A stretch of DNA of 64,000 nucleotides from Lentzea sp033794685 (GTDB lineage Bacteria; Actinomycetota; Actinomycetes; Mycobacteriales; Pseudonocardiaceae): NCBI GenBank assembly GCA_033794685.1, contig JARAYZ010000001.1. One strand, 5' to 3'. The translations under genes and the position numbers were made by a program. Positions 1-7,597 of this stretch are shown here, in pieces. A model generated the notes under the pieces. The model was not told the origin of the DNA. It ran no database searches and saw only the letters and a list, made by a program, of their open reading frames with translations. Positions within the stretch are counted from its first letter, which is position 1. Every line of letters starts with the position of its first letter.

Positions 1-652
1 GCACGTGGAAGTGCGCGGCGTGCTGGCGGTCCGGCGTCACGAAGCCGTCGTTGCGGTCACGCGCCAGACGCATGCACACGACGCCGATGCGGCGGTGGCC
101 CAGGTCGATGAGGTGCTTCGCGAGCTCGTACATCGCGCCGCGGTCGTCGATGCCGACGCGGTCCACGGTGCCGAGGTCCGGCTGGTCGCAGACGACGGTG
201 GGCACCGGGCGCTCCAGCACGGCGGCGAGGTGCGGGTCGTCGTCCGGCACCGAGTAGACGACGAAGCCGTCGACACCCGCGCGGTGCACCGACGCGACGT
301 CCTCGCGCTCGGGGTTCGCGGGCACCAGCAGCAGACCGGTCCCGGCGTCCTCGCACGCCAGCGCGAGGCCCTCCAGGAACCCGATCGCGGCCGGGTCGCG
401 GAACGCGTACGACAGGTTCTCGGTGAGCAACAGGCCCACCGCACCGGCCTTGCGCGTGCGCAACGAGCGCGCCACAGGATCCGGGCCGGGATAACCCAGC
501 CTTCGGGCCGTGTCCAACACCCGCCGACGCAGCTCGGGCGAGAGCTGGTCGGGCCGGTTGTACGCGTTGGACACCGTTGTCCGGGAAACGCCCAGCTCAG
601 CGGCCAGAGAGGCCAACGTTGCCGGACGTCGCACATGCATCGACCGCGCCAT
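1..652 (-). CDS. LacI-family transcriptional regulator (C-terminus cut by window edge)
   Basis: About 217 residues are visible and the frame runs off base 1 without a stop. The N-terminus holds a LacI helix-turn-helix (LASLAAELGVSRTTVSNAYN) followed by the hinge, then a periplasmic-binding-protein-like effector domain with the family motif DLGHRRIGVV. ATG at 652 is taken as the start because the helix-turn-helix begins about 8 residues later; a second in-frame ATG lies at 640. LacI proteins bind operators as dimers and are released by a sugar ligand. The ligand cannot be read from this fragment. Upstream (653-786) are a GGTTC-A-GAACC dyad close to the start and a DasR-like palindrome. The closest neighbour is another LacI gene on the same strand (malR). 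Confidence 0.9.
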   Translation of the reverse strand, partial: MARSMHVRRPATLASLAAELGVSRTTVSNAYNRPDQLSPELRRRVLDTARRLGYPGPDPVARSLRTRKAGAVGLLLTENLSYAFRDPAAIGFLEGLALACEDAGTGLLLVPANPEREDVASVHRAGVDGFVVYSVPDDDPHLAAVLERPVPTVVCDQPDLGTVDRVGIDDRGAMYELAKHLIDLGHRRIGVVCMRLARDRNDGFVTPDRQHAAHFHV

Positions 653-666
653 GAAAGGACCGTAAC

Positions 667-677
667 GGTTCAGAACC
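667..677. promoter_or_regulatory. inverted repeat, possible operator of the LacI gene at 1-652
   Basis: GGTTC-A-GAACC is a perfect 5-bp dyad 15 bp upstream of the partial LacI start. Its position over the leader fits autoregulation, but it lacks the central CG typical of LacI operators, so the assignment is tentative. Confidence 0.3.
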
Positions 678-754
678 AATTCGTGAAGTCAGGGTGACCT
701 GCGTCCCTCCAATGACGCATCCGCGCAGGTTGACCCATCTGCCTTGTTCAGAAT

Positions 755-768
755 TTGGTCCAGACCAA
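755..768. promoter_or_regulatory. DasR-type (dre-like) palindrome
   Basis: TTGGTCCAGACCAA is symmetric except for its central two bases. Its core TGGTCCAGACCA differs at one base from TGGTCTAGACCA, the heart of the dre site bound by the GntR regulator DasR in Streptomyces. It lies about 105 bp upstream of the partial LacI gene and just past the end of malR, so it could act on the LacI promoter. Binding is inferred from sequence likeness only. Confidence 0.45.
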
Positions 769-786
769 TTAGGTCAATCGGTCATC

Positions 787-1824
787 TCACTTCGGAGGTG
801 CAGACGATTCCCGCACGACGAGCCGCGGCCGGAAGACGCGGGTGTAGTTGTCGGTGCTCTGCCTGCGGCGATCCGGGTCCAGGCGGAGCACGAGCTCGTC
901 GATCGCGGCCGCCGCCATCTCCTCGATCGGCTGCGCGAGCGTGGTCAAAGCGGGCGACGAATAGGCAGCCAATGGAATGTCGTCGAACCCGACGACCGAC
1001 AGCTCGTCCGGTACGGAGATCCCCCGTTGGTGCGCCTCGCGCATGACGCCGAGCGCCATGTGGTCGGACGAGCAGATCACCGCCGTCGGGCTCACCGTGT
1101 CGAGCAGGTGCGCCAGGGCCTGGCCGCCGCCCTCCGCGCTGAACGGCGCGTGCGCGACGTACTCGCCCCCGGCCGGCAGGTGGTCCTCCTCCAGCGCGGC
1201 CGCCCAGCCCGCGCGCTTCAGCCGCGACGGCAGCGAGCGCGCCGGACCCGAGACGAACCCGATGCGCCGGTGGCCCAGTTCGATCAGGTGCCGGGTGGCC
1301 ATGTAGCCCGCGAGCTGCTCGTCGACCGTCACGTCGGGCACGTCCAGCGCGGGCGTGGCACCGTTCAGGAAGACCATGTGGACGCCGTCCGCCAGGAGCT
1401 TCGCGTAGTAGCTCGGGCGGGGCGCCTGACCGAGCGGCACCTCGACGTTGGTGATCTCCGGTGACACGAACACCATGCCCTCGACCCCGCGGGCCAGCAG
1501 CATGCGGACGTACTCCTCCTCGCCCATGGGCGCGCCGCTGCGGGTGTTGCACAGCAGCGACGAGTAGCCCAGGCGCGCGGCCCGAGTCTCCAGCGCCTCG
1601 GCGAACGCGGGGAACACCGGGTTCGAGAGCTCCGGCACGAGCAGGCCGATCACGCCGGTGCGTTGCAGCGCGCCGAGGCCTCGTGGGGTGTACGGCATCT
1701 CCGCGAGCACCGAGAGCACCCGTTGCCGGGTCTCCTCGTTCACACCCGCTCGCCTGTTGAGAACTCGGCTCACGGTCGAGATGGACACCCCGGCTGCCCT
1801 GGCGATCTCGGACAGTCCGGACAC
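787..1824 (-). CDS. malR: LacI-family repressor, probable maltose regulator MalR
   Basis: 345 residues, full length for LacI/GalR. The helix-turn-helix is at residues 4-25 (ARAAGVSISTVSRVLN), followed by the hinge and a sugar-binding domain with HLIELGHRRIGFVSGP and DELSVVGFDDIPLAAYSSP. The GTG start follows GGGAGG by 4 bases. The gene is divergent from the malE-like gene, with TTGCAA(G) motifs in the shared 222-bp gap, which matches the Streptomyces malR-malEFG arrangement. It is expected to repress malEFG until maltose or maltodextrin binds. The malR name rests on context; the LacI fold is clear. Confidence 0.85.
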   Translation of the reverse strand: MSGLSEIARAAGVSISTVSRVLNRRAGVNEETRQRVLSVLAEMPYTPRGLGALQRTGVIGLLVPELSNPVFPAFAEALETRAARLGYSSLLCNTRSGAPMGEEEYVRMLLARGVEGMVFVSPEITNVEVPLGQAPRPSYYAKLLADGVHMVFLNGATPALDVPDVTVDEQLAGYMATRHLIELGHRRIGFVSGPARSLPSRLKRAGWAAALEEDHLPAGGEYVAHAPFSAEGGGQALAHLLDTVSPTAVICSSDHMALGVMREAHQRGISVPDELSVVGFDDIPLAAYSSPALTTLAQPIEEMAAAAIDELVLRLDPDRRRQSTDNYTRVFRPRLVVRESSAPPK

Positions 1825-1879
1825 GTTGCCTCCCAGCTCAGATCAGGTTCGGCGCAAGCCTGCCCGGTTCGGAAAAATT

Positions 1880-1899
1880 TTGCAACGAGCGTTTGCAAG
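1880..1899. promoter_or_regulatory. probable MalR operator with paired TTGCAA motifs
   Basis: TTGCAACGAGCGTTTGCAAG carries two TTGCAA hexamers 7 bp apart (starts 13 bp apart), between the divergent malR and malE genes. CTTGCAG/A repeats are the known hallmark of maltose and amylase promoters in Streptomyces. A weak promoter (TTGACC at 1934, TAGTGA at 1955, 15-bp spacer) lies between this site and the next. Confidence 0.5.
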
Positions 1900-1986
1900 A
1901 CAGGGCCGTTACGGCTTGGTTACGGTCCACGTCTTGACCTGACCATGGTTCTGGTAGTGAAATCGCCCGCAACATTATCGCAAAAC

Positions 1987-1994
1987 CTTGCAAG
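1987..1994. promoter_or_regulatory. second CTTGCAAG element upstream of malE
   Basis: CTTGCAAG is an 8-bp perfect palindrome 53 bp before malE and repeats the motif of the site at 1880-1899. Paired sites flanking the promoter would suit repression by MalR. Confidence 0.4.
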
Positions 1995-2046
1995 ACCCTC
2001 GTCTCACTCGGAGTCGGGGCCCCAGCTGGAGGGAACGGCAGCAACG

Positions 2047-3306
2047 ATGCGACGGACAACCCTCGTGACCGCCATGGCGACGGGTGTCGCCCTCGTGCTC
2101 ACCGCCTGCGGTAGCGGCGGATCGAGCAGCAACAGCGGATCCGACTCGGGTGAGGTGACCTTCTGGGACACCAGCGGTCCCAACGAGAGCCCGGTCTTCA
2201 AGAAGATCGCTGAAGGCTGTGCCACCAAGGACGGCTACAAGGTCAAGGTCGAGACGCAGGCCTTCGACGGTGCGCTCAACAACTACAAGACCGCCGCCCA
2301 GGGTGGTCAGGGCCCCGACGTCTTCCGCTCCGAGGTCGCGTGGGTGCCGCAACTCGCGAAGCTGAGCTACGTCGCGGACCTGTCCGACACCGACCTCGCG
2401 AAGGACACCTCCGACTTCCTGGAGGCCCCGCTGGGCTCGACGAAGTACGAGGGCAAGACCTACGCGGTGCCGCAGGTGACCGACTCGCTCGCGTTGCTCT
2501 ACAACAAGAAGAAGCTCGCCGACGCCGGCGTCGAGCCGCCGAAGACGTGGGACGAGCTCAAGGCCGCCGCCGCGAAGCTGGGCGGCGAGAAGTCGTTCTT
2601 CCTCAACAACGACGCGTACTACGCGCTGCCGTTCATCTACGGCGAGGGCGGCGACCTGGTCGACGCCGCCGCCAAGAAGATCGTCGTGAACTCCGCCGCC
2701 AACGTGAAGGCGCTGGAGACCGCGAAGGGCCTGCTCGACGCGAAGGCCGCCACCACGGCGCTCGACGCGACGAACTCGTACTCGAACATGCAGGCCGCGT
2801 TCTCGTCCGGTGAGGCCGCCATGGTCGTCAACGGTCCGTGGGCCGTCGCCGACTACCTCAAGGGCGCCGCGTTCACCGACAAGGCGAACCTCGGCATCGC
2901 GCCGGTTCCCGGCCCGTCCGCGGGCAAGGGCAGCGCTCCCGTCGGTGGCCACGACTACGTGATCCGCCAGGGCACCAAGGCGAAGCAGTCGTCGATCAAG
3001 TTCATCACCTGCATGGCGTCGGTCGAGTCGCAGGCGACCATCGCCAAGGAACTGGGCCTGCTGCCGACCCGCAAGTCGGCCTACCAGAACGCCGACGTCA
3101 AGGCCAACGAGGTCGTGGCGGCGTTCGAGCCGGTCACGAAGGTCGCGCACGAGCGTCCGTGGATCCCCGAGGGCGGCGAGCTGTTCGACCCGCTGAAGGT
3201 CGGCTACGCGGACTTCCTGGCCGGCAAGAAGGACGCCAAGACCGCCCTTGACGACGTCGCGAAGGCGTACAAGGAGAAGGTCGTCACCGAGTACTCGATC
3301 GGCTGA
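2047..3306 (+). CDS. malE: maltose/maltodextrin ABC transporter substrate-binding lipoprotein
   Basis: 419 residues. The ATG at 2047 begins a lipoprotein signal peptide (MRRTTLV..., hydrophobic core, lipobox LTAC), whereas the longer frame upstream shows no gene-like features. A Gly/Ser linker is followed by a family 1 extracellular solute-binding domain. The segment GPDVFRSEVAWVPQLAK matches the APDVLRSEVGWTP region of Streptomyces MalE and supports the maltose assignment. The protein is expected to sit on the outer face of the membrane and pass maltose or maltodextrins to MalFG. It is the first gene of malEFG; a stable stem-loop separates it from malF. No ATPase gene follows; the msiK gene 3.1 kb away is the likely energy source. 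Confidence 0.88.
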   Translation: MRRTTLVTAMATGVALVLTACGSGGSSSNSGSDSGEVTFWDTSGPNESPVFKKIAEGCATKDGYKVKVETQAFDGALNNYKTAAQGGQGPDVFRSEVAWVPQLAKLSYVADLSDTDLAKDTSDFLEAPLGSTKYEGKTYAVPQVTDSLALLYNKKKLADAGVEPPKTWDELKAAAAKLGGEKSFFLNNDAYYALPFIYGEGGDLVDAAAKKIVVNSAANVKALETAKGLLDAKAATTALDATNSYSNMQAAFSSGEAAMVVNGPWAVADYLKGAAFTDKANLGIAPVPGPSAGKGSAPVGGHDYVIRQGTKAKQSSIKFITCMASVESQATIAKELGLLPTRKSAYQNADVKANEVVAAFEPVTKVAHERPWIPEGGELFDPLKVGYADFLAGKKDAKTALDDVAKAYKEKVVTEYSIG

Positions 3307-3313
3307 TCGTGTT

Positions 3314-3347
3314 GGACGGCCGGGGTTCGTGAGAGCCCCGGCCGTCC
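3314..3347 (+). other. intercistronic stem-loop between malE and malF
   Basis: GGACGGCCGGGG (3314-3325) pairs perfectly with CCCCGGCCGTCC (3336-3347) around a 10-base loop, with no T-run after it. In this position a hairpin usually protects the 3' end of the binding-protein message or partly ends transcription, giving more MalE than MalF/MalG. The structure is seen; the role is inferred. Confidence 0.7.
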
Positions 3348-3365
3348 GCCGGAAGGGGAGTCTCG

Positions 3366-4283
3366 GTGCGTCGGTTCCTGGACAGGTACTGGTACGCGTA
3401 TGCGATGGTGCTGCCGGTCGTGGTGGTCATCGCGGTGTTGGTGCTCTACCCGCTCGCACAGGGCGTGTTCTTCACCTTCACGAACATCAACGAGGGCAAC
3501 ATCGCGAACCCGATCCTCGATCGGCCCGCGACCTACGACGTGGTGGGGTTCAAGAACTACCTCAACGTCCTGTCGGGCGGCGAGTCGTTCGGCGCGTTCT
3601 GGGGCACGCTCGTCCGCACGCTGATCTGGACGTTCTCGTGCGTGTTCTTCCACTACACCATCGGTCTCGGCCTGGCGATGCTGCTGAACCGCCAGGTGAA
3701 GGGCCGCACGTTCTACCGCGTGCTGCTGATCCTGCCGTGGGCCGTGCCCGGGTTCATCAGCGCGTTCGCGTGGAAGTACATGTTCAACGCGCAGTACGGG
3801 ATCATCAACCAGCTCCTGCGCTCGGTCGGCCTGCCCGACCCGGTGTGGCTCGGCCAGTCGAACTGGGCGCTGGTGTCCGTGATCATCGTGAACGTGTGGC
3901 TCGGCGTGCCGTTCATGATGGTGGCACTTCTCGGTGGCCTGCAGTCGATTCCGGGCGACCTCTACGAAGCGGCCGAAGTGGACGGTGCCACGCCGTGGCA
4001 GCGCTTCCGCCACGTCACGTTGCCGGGCCTGCGTTCGGTGTCGTCGACGGTGGTCCTGCTGGGCATCATCTGGACGTTCAACATGTTCCCGATCATCTAC
4101 CTGATCGCCGGACCGAACCCGAACGCCCGGATCCTGGTCACCTACGCGTTCGAACGCTTCTTCTCCGGCGCATCCCGCGACTACGCCGTCGCGTCGACGT
4201 ACGGCGTGCTGATCCTTTCGGTGTTGTTGGTGTTCGCCACGATCTACCGGCGAGCGCTGCGCAAGCAGGGCGAGGTGTGGTGA
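3366..4283 (+). CDS. malF: maltose ABC transporter permease MalF-type
   Basis: 305 residues starting at GTG 3366 behind GGGGAG. Several hydrophobic segments are visible (for example VLPVVVVIAVLVLYPLA near residues 14-30). The cytoplasmic coupling loop of the binding-protein-dependent permease family (LYEAAEVDGATPWQRFRHVTLP) carries the conserved EAA and G residues that contact the ATPase. It would form the membrane channel with MalG. Its stop codon overlaps the malG start as TGATG, which indicates translational coupling. Confidence 0.87.
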   Translation: MRRFLDRYWYAYAMVLPVVVVIAVLVLYPLAQGVFFTFTNINEGNIANPILDRPATYDVVGFKNYLNVLSGGESFGAFWGTLVRTLIWTFSCVFFHYTIGLGLAMLLNRQVKGRTFYRVLLILPWAVPGFISAFAWKYMFNAQYGIINQLLRSVGLPDPVWLGQSNWALVSVIIVNVWLGVPFMMVALLGGLQSIPGDLYEAAEVDGATPWQRFRHVTLPGLRSVSSTVVLLGIIWTFNMFPIIYLIAGPNPNARILVTYAFERFFSGASRDYAVASTYGVLILSVLLVFATIYRRALRKQGEVW

Positions 4284-5179
4284 TGACGCTCGACGCTTCG
4301 TCCCTGAAGATGGTGCAGGCCGCCGGTCCGGTCCGCCGTCGGTCCGATCGCTCTCGCGGTGCCTCGATCGCGTTGCACGCCACGTTGATCGTCGCGTCGA
4401 TCATCGCGGTGTTCCCGGTCTTCTGGGTGTTCGTCACCTCGCTGAAGCCGGACGCGCGCGCGGTCGAGCCGACCCCGAAGCTGTTCAACGAGTCCTCTTT
4501 GGACAACTACACCCGCGTGCTGTCGGGCGAGAAGGGCGACTTCCTCGCCTGGTTCGGCAACTCCGTGCTGATCGCGCTGATGACGACCGTCCTCGGTGTC
4601 TTCATCTCGGCCACCGCCGGGTACGCGGCGTCGCGGTTCCGGTTCCCCGGCAAGCGCGGCCTGATGATGTCGTTCCTGCTGGTGCAGATGTTCCCGTTCG
4701 CGGTGCTGATCGTGCCGCTGTACAACATCCTGATCGCGTTGGGGCTCAACGGGACGTCGCTCGGCCTCGTGCTGGTCTACTGCACGACCGCGGTGCCGTT
4801 CTGCACCTACATGTTGAAGGGCTACTTCGACACGGTGCCCAACGACATCGACGAGGCCGGCCGCGTGGACGGCCTGTCGCCGTTCGGCGTGTTCTGGCGG
4901 CTGATCATGCCGCTGGCCAAGCCGGGTCTCGCGGTCACGGCGTTCTACGCGTTCCTCACGGCCTGGGGCGAGGTGGCGTTCGCGTCCGCCTTCCTGTCCG
5001 CCGCGGACGAGTCGAAGACGCTGGCGGTCGGGCTGCAGGTGTTCGTGCAGCAGAACAGGACGGAGTGGGGGCACCTCGCCGCCGCGTCCATCCTGGTGGC
5101 GATCCCGGCGATCATCGTGTTCTACCTGGTGCAGAAGTTCCTGGTGCAGGGCCTCGCGTCCGGCGCCGTCAAGGGCTAG
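4283..5179 (+). CDS. malG: maltose ABC transporter permease MalG-type
   Basis: 298 residues from ATG 4283, overlapping malF by one base. Predicted six membrane spans; the EAA coupling loop reads DIDEAGRVDGLSPFGVFWRL and the C-terminus ends in the MalG-like ASGAVKG. It pairs with MalF and closes the operon, which has no ATP-binding subunit of its own. A strong hairpin lies 5 bp after the stop. Confidence 0.87.
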   Translation: MTLDASSLKMVQAAGPVRRRSDRSRGASIALHATLIVASIIAVFPVFWVFVTSLKPDARAVEPTPKLFNESSLDNYTRVLSGEKGDFLAWFGNSVLIALMTTVLGVFISATAGYAASRFRFPGKRGLMMSFLLVQMFPFAVLIVPLYNILIALGLNGTSLGLVLVYCTTAVPFCTYMLKGYFDTVPNDIDEAGRVDGLSPFGVFWRLIMPLAKPGLAVTAFYAFLTAWGEVAFASAFLSAADESKTLAVGLQVFVQQNRTEWGHLAAASILVAIPAIIVFYLVQKFLVQGLASGAVKG

Positions 5180-5183
5180 CCGC

Positions 5184-5220
5184 CGGAGTTCCGGCCCTGC
5201 CCGGCGGGGCCGGAACTCCG
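5184..5220. terminator. hairpin terminator after malG
   Basis: CGGAGTTCCGGCC (5184-5196) pairs perfectly with GGCCGGAACTCCG (5208-5220) around an 11-base loop. It lies between the convergent malG and the gene ending at 5222, so it can stop transcription from both sides. There is no T-tract on the plus side. Confidence 0.75.
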
Positions 5221-5221
5221 T

Positions 5222-6055
5222 TCAGTTCCAAGTGATGCCGTAGAAGATGAACTTGCCGTCGCTGGACGGCGAGGCCGGCAGCGTCCGCACCTCCAGCGAC
5301 GCGTACCTGCCGGCTCGGCTCCGCCCGCACAGTTGACTGCCCGCGTGCAGTTCGGTGAACTCCACTCGGTCCCGCCACGACGTCACCTGCGCGCAGCGGG
5401 CACGGCCGGCGAGCGGAGTGTCCGCGACGATCGCGAGCTGGGCGCCGACGGCCGTGTGCACGCCCGTGCCGTCCATCTGCACCTCACCGGGGCTGGCGGT
5501 GTCGTGGCGCCAGTACTCGATGTCGACCCAGTTGTAGCGCTCCAGCGGGACGAGTTCGACCACGCGTTGTTCCTGGACGTTCATGGGGCGGTCGGCATCC
5601 GCTCCCGGGGCGGCACCACCGGGCGGCGGCGTCGTGGTGGTGGTCGGGTCGCTCGTCCGACTGCTGCTCGAGCTGGTGCCCGTCAGCGGCGTGGTGATCG
5701 GAACGCCGCCGGCTGAAGTCGTCGTCGTGGGTGATCCGGTCGAGGATTCGATGACCTGTGTCGTCGTCGTGGTCGATGCACTGGAGGAACTGCCCGGTCC
5801 CGCCGTGGGCGTGCCGAACGGGTACAGGATCACGAGCGTCACGACCGTTGCGGCTGCCAGCACGCCGGCGACCGGCACCAGGACCTTCGCCGGCCGGAGG
5901 GGTCGCGCGTCCGGCCTGCCGGTCTCCTCCAACGGGGAGTTCCACCTGCTGACGGCCGTCACGAGGATCTTCGGCTGCTCGAGGGGGTGCTGGTCGGCCG
6001 CTGGTTCCCCGTCTTCGGGTTCCGTAGCTCCTTCCCCGTCACGACGGGCCCGCAT
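5222..6055 (-). CDS. single-span membrane protein with Thr/Ser/Pro stalk, function unknown
   Basis: 277 residues. Residues 1-55 are charged and cytoplasmic, residues 57-78 form one membrane segment (VLVPVAGVLAAATVVTLVIL), residues 85-155 are a Ser/Thr/Pro-rich linker, and about 120 residues form an extracellular domain with two cysteines that could pair. The topology resembles actinobacterial sensors or anchored surface proteins. I do not recognise the extracellular fold. It has its own transcription direction and shares the leader region with msiK, divergently. Confidence 0.7.
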   Translation of the reverse strand: MRARRDGEGATEPEDGEPAADQHPLEQPKILVTAVSRWNSPLEETGRPDARPLRPAKVLVPVAGVLAAATVVTLVILYPFGTPTAGPGSSSSASTTTTTQVIESSTGSPTTTTSAGGVPITTPLTGTSSSSSRTSDPTTTTTPPPGGAAPGADADRPMNVQEQRVVELVPLERYNWVDIEYWRHDTASPGEVQMDGTGVHTAVGAQLAIVADTPLAGRARCAQVTSWRDRVEFTELHAGSQLCGRSRAGRYASLEVRTLPASPSSDGKFIFYGITWN

Positions 6056-6293
6056 CGATCTCCTCCGGCAAAATCGGTCGTGTCGGCCTAGAAGAATATG
6101 CGAGTGCCGACCTGGACACCGGGATTATTGATGGCCATTTCCTGGCCACTCTGAGCTGCTGTTTTGTTCCTTGGTCGACCACTTGTCAATTCGCCGGACT
6201 CCAGGTCGATTCCTGTCGAGATGTGCATGTCGGCGGACCTGACTCCACTGTCCGTTGTGGATGATCGACTGCCGCCACTGGTTCACGTCCCTG

Positions 6294-6311
6294 AACGTAA
6301 GCGCTTACGTT
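6294..6311. promoter_or_regulatory. LacI-type operator 1 upstream of msiK
   Basis: AACGTAAGCGCTTACGTT is a perfect 18-bp palindrome with the AAGCGCTT core of LacI/GalR-family operators. Its centre is 102 bp before the msiK start. Confidence 0.8.
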
Positions 6312-6324
6312 GCCCCATCTCGAA

Positions 6325-6340
6325 ACGTAAGCGCTTACGT
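6325..6340. promoter_or_regulatory. LacI-type operator 2 upstream of msiK
   Basis: ACGTAAGCGCTTACGT is a perfect 16-bp palindrome identical to the core of operator 1, with its centre 30 bp downstream of it. Confidence 0.8.
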
Positions 6341-6346
6341 CTGTTC

Positions 6347-6362
6347 ACGTAAGCGCTTGCAA
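6347..6362. promoter_or_regulatory. LacI-type operator 3 upstream of msiK
   Basis: ACGTAAGCGCTTGCAA keeps the left half and the AAGCGCTT core but has a degenerate right arm. Its centre is 22 bp from operator 2 and about 50 bp before the start codon. Its right end (CTTGCAA) also resembles the malE-side motif. Confidence 0.65.
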
Positions 6363-6404
6363 CACCTAACGTCGCCCTCAGACAAGCGGTGAAAGGTGCG
6401 TCAC

Positions 6405-7499
6405 ATGGCAGAGGTGTCCTACGTCAAGGCTTCACGCGTGTTCTCCGGCAACCCGCCGGTCCGCGCGGTCGACGAGCTCTCGCTCGAGGTGGCAGACGGC
6501 GAGTTCCTGGTGCTGGTCGGGCCGTCCGGTTCCGGCAAGTCCACCGCTCTGCGCATGCTCGCGGGCCTCGAGGACATCGACGAGGGCGCCATCCACATCG
6601 GTGGCAAGGACGTCACGAACGTTCCGCCCAAGGGCCGGGACATCGCCATGGTGTTCCAGTCGTACGCGCTGTACCCGCACATGACCGTCGCGGAGAACAT
6701 GGGCTTCGCCCTCAAGCTGCGCGGTGTGCCGAAGCCCGAGATCAAGGCGAAGGTCGAAGAGGCCGCCAAGATGCTCGACCTCCAGAAGTACCTGGAGCGC
6801 AAGCCGAAGGCGCTCTCCGGTGGTCAGCGTCAGCGTGTCGCCATGGGTCGCGCCATCGTGCGTGAGCCGTCCGTGTTCCTCATGGACGAGCCGCTGTCCA
6901 ACCTGGACGCCAAGCTGCGCGTCGAGACGCGCGCGAACATCGCCGCCCTCCAGCAGCGTCTCGGCACCACCACGATCTACGTCACGCACGACCAGGTCGA
7001 GGCCATGACCATGGGCCACCGCGTCGCGGTGCTCAAGGACGGCCTGCTGCAGCAGTGCGACACGCCTCGCGCGCTGTACGACCGCCCGGCCAACGCGTTC
7101 GTCGCGGGCTTCATCGGCTCGCCGGCCATGAACCTCAAGACCGTGCCGATCTCGGCCGAGGGCGCGAAGCTCGACGGCATCATCGTGCCGCTGACCCGTG
7201 CCGCGCTCGACGCCGCCGGTGGTCTGGACGAGGTCACCTTCGGCATCCGGCCCGAGGCGCTCGGCATCGTGCCGTCGAGCGAAGAGGGCATGGACATGAC
7301 GGTCGAGCTGGTCGAGGAGCTCGGCGCCGACGCGCTCGTGCACGGTGCGGTGAAGATCGGCGACGCGTCGCAGCGCTTTGTCGTCCGCGTCGACGGCCGC
7401 ACGCCGCCGACCCTGGGCCAGCACGTCAAGGTGGCCGTCCGCGACACCACCGAGATCCACCTGTTCCACCCCGAGTCGGGCGAGCGCCTGGAGGCGTGA
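6405..7499 (+). CDS. msiK: multiple-sugar ABC importer ATPase (MsiK/UgpC family)
   Basis: 364 residues from ATG 6405, with GAAAGG 8 bases upstream. Visible elements: Walker A GPSGSGKST (39-47), Q-loop FQSYALYPHMTV, signature LSGGQRQRVAMGRA, Walker B VFLMDEPLSNLDAK, H-loop YVTHDQVEAMTMGHR, and a C-terminal TOBE/OB regulatory domain of about 120 residues with FGIRPEALGI. These are the features of the shared ATPase that energises many sugar importers in Streptomyces. It stands alone, with no permease next to it, and is the obvious partner for the ATPase-less malEFG and csnEFG in this window. Three LacI-type operators suggest sugar-dependent control; a strong terminator follows. Confidence 0.93.
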   Translation: MAEVSYVKASRVFSGNPPVRAVDELSLEVADGEFLVLVGPSGSGKSTALRMLAGLEDIDEGAIHIGGKDVTNVPPKGRDIAMVFQSYALYPHMTVAENMGFALKLRGVPKPEIKAKVEEAAKMLDLQKYLERKPKALSGGQRQRVAMGRAIVREPSVFLMDEPLSNLDAKLRVETRANIAALQQRLGTTTIYVTHDQVEAMTMGHRVAVLKDGLLQQCDTPRALYDRPANAFVAGFIGSPAMNLKTVPISAEGAKLDGIIVPLTRAALDAAGGLDEVTFGIRPEALGIVPSSEEGMDMTVELVEELGADALVHGAVKIGDASQRFVVRVDGRTPPTLGQHVKVAVRDTTEIHLFHPESGERLEA

Positions 7500-7511
7500 T
7501 TCACACGTTCA

Positions 7512-7542
7512 AGCCCCCGGCGTGACCGCCGGGGGCTTTTTC
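7512..7542 (+). terminator. rho-independent terminator of msiK
   Basis: AAGCCCCCGGCG (7512-7523), loop TGAC, CGCCGGGGGCTT (7528-7539), then a run of T to 7542. Perfect 12-bp stem directly after the msiK stop. Confidence 0.93.
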
Positions 7543-7559
7543 GTGTCGTAAGCTGAACT

Positions 7560-7574
7560 CGACAACGGTTTCCA
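7560..7574. promoter_or_regulatory. Zur-box-like site upstream of znuA
   Basis: CGACAACGGTTTCCA fits the actinobacterial Zur pattern TGnnAnnGnTTnnCA at every fixed base except the first. It lies 23 bp before the znuA start, where a zinc-bound repressor would block transcription. The assignment comes from the match and the downstream genes. Confidence 0.5.
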
Positions 7575-7597
7575 TTACCTGATCGAGGGACGGCGTG

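Larger units (their letters stand above)
6056..6404. other. gene-free divergent promoter region of msiK
   Basis: This 349-bp gap between the membrane protein (minus) and msiK (plus) holds no convincing gene. Its right third carries three LacI-type operators, listed separately; the left part is less GC-rich and shows nothing specific. Confidence 0.7.
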
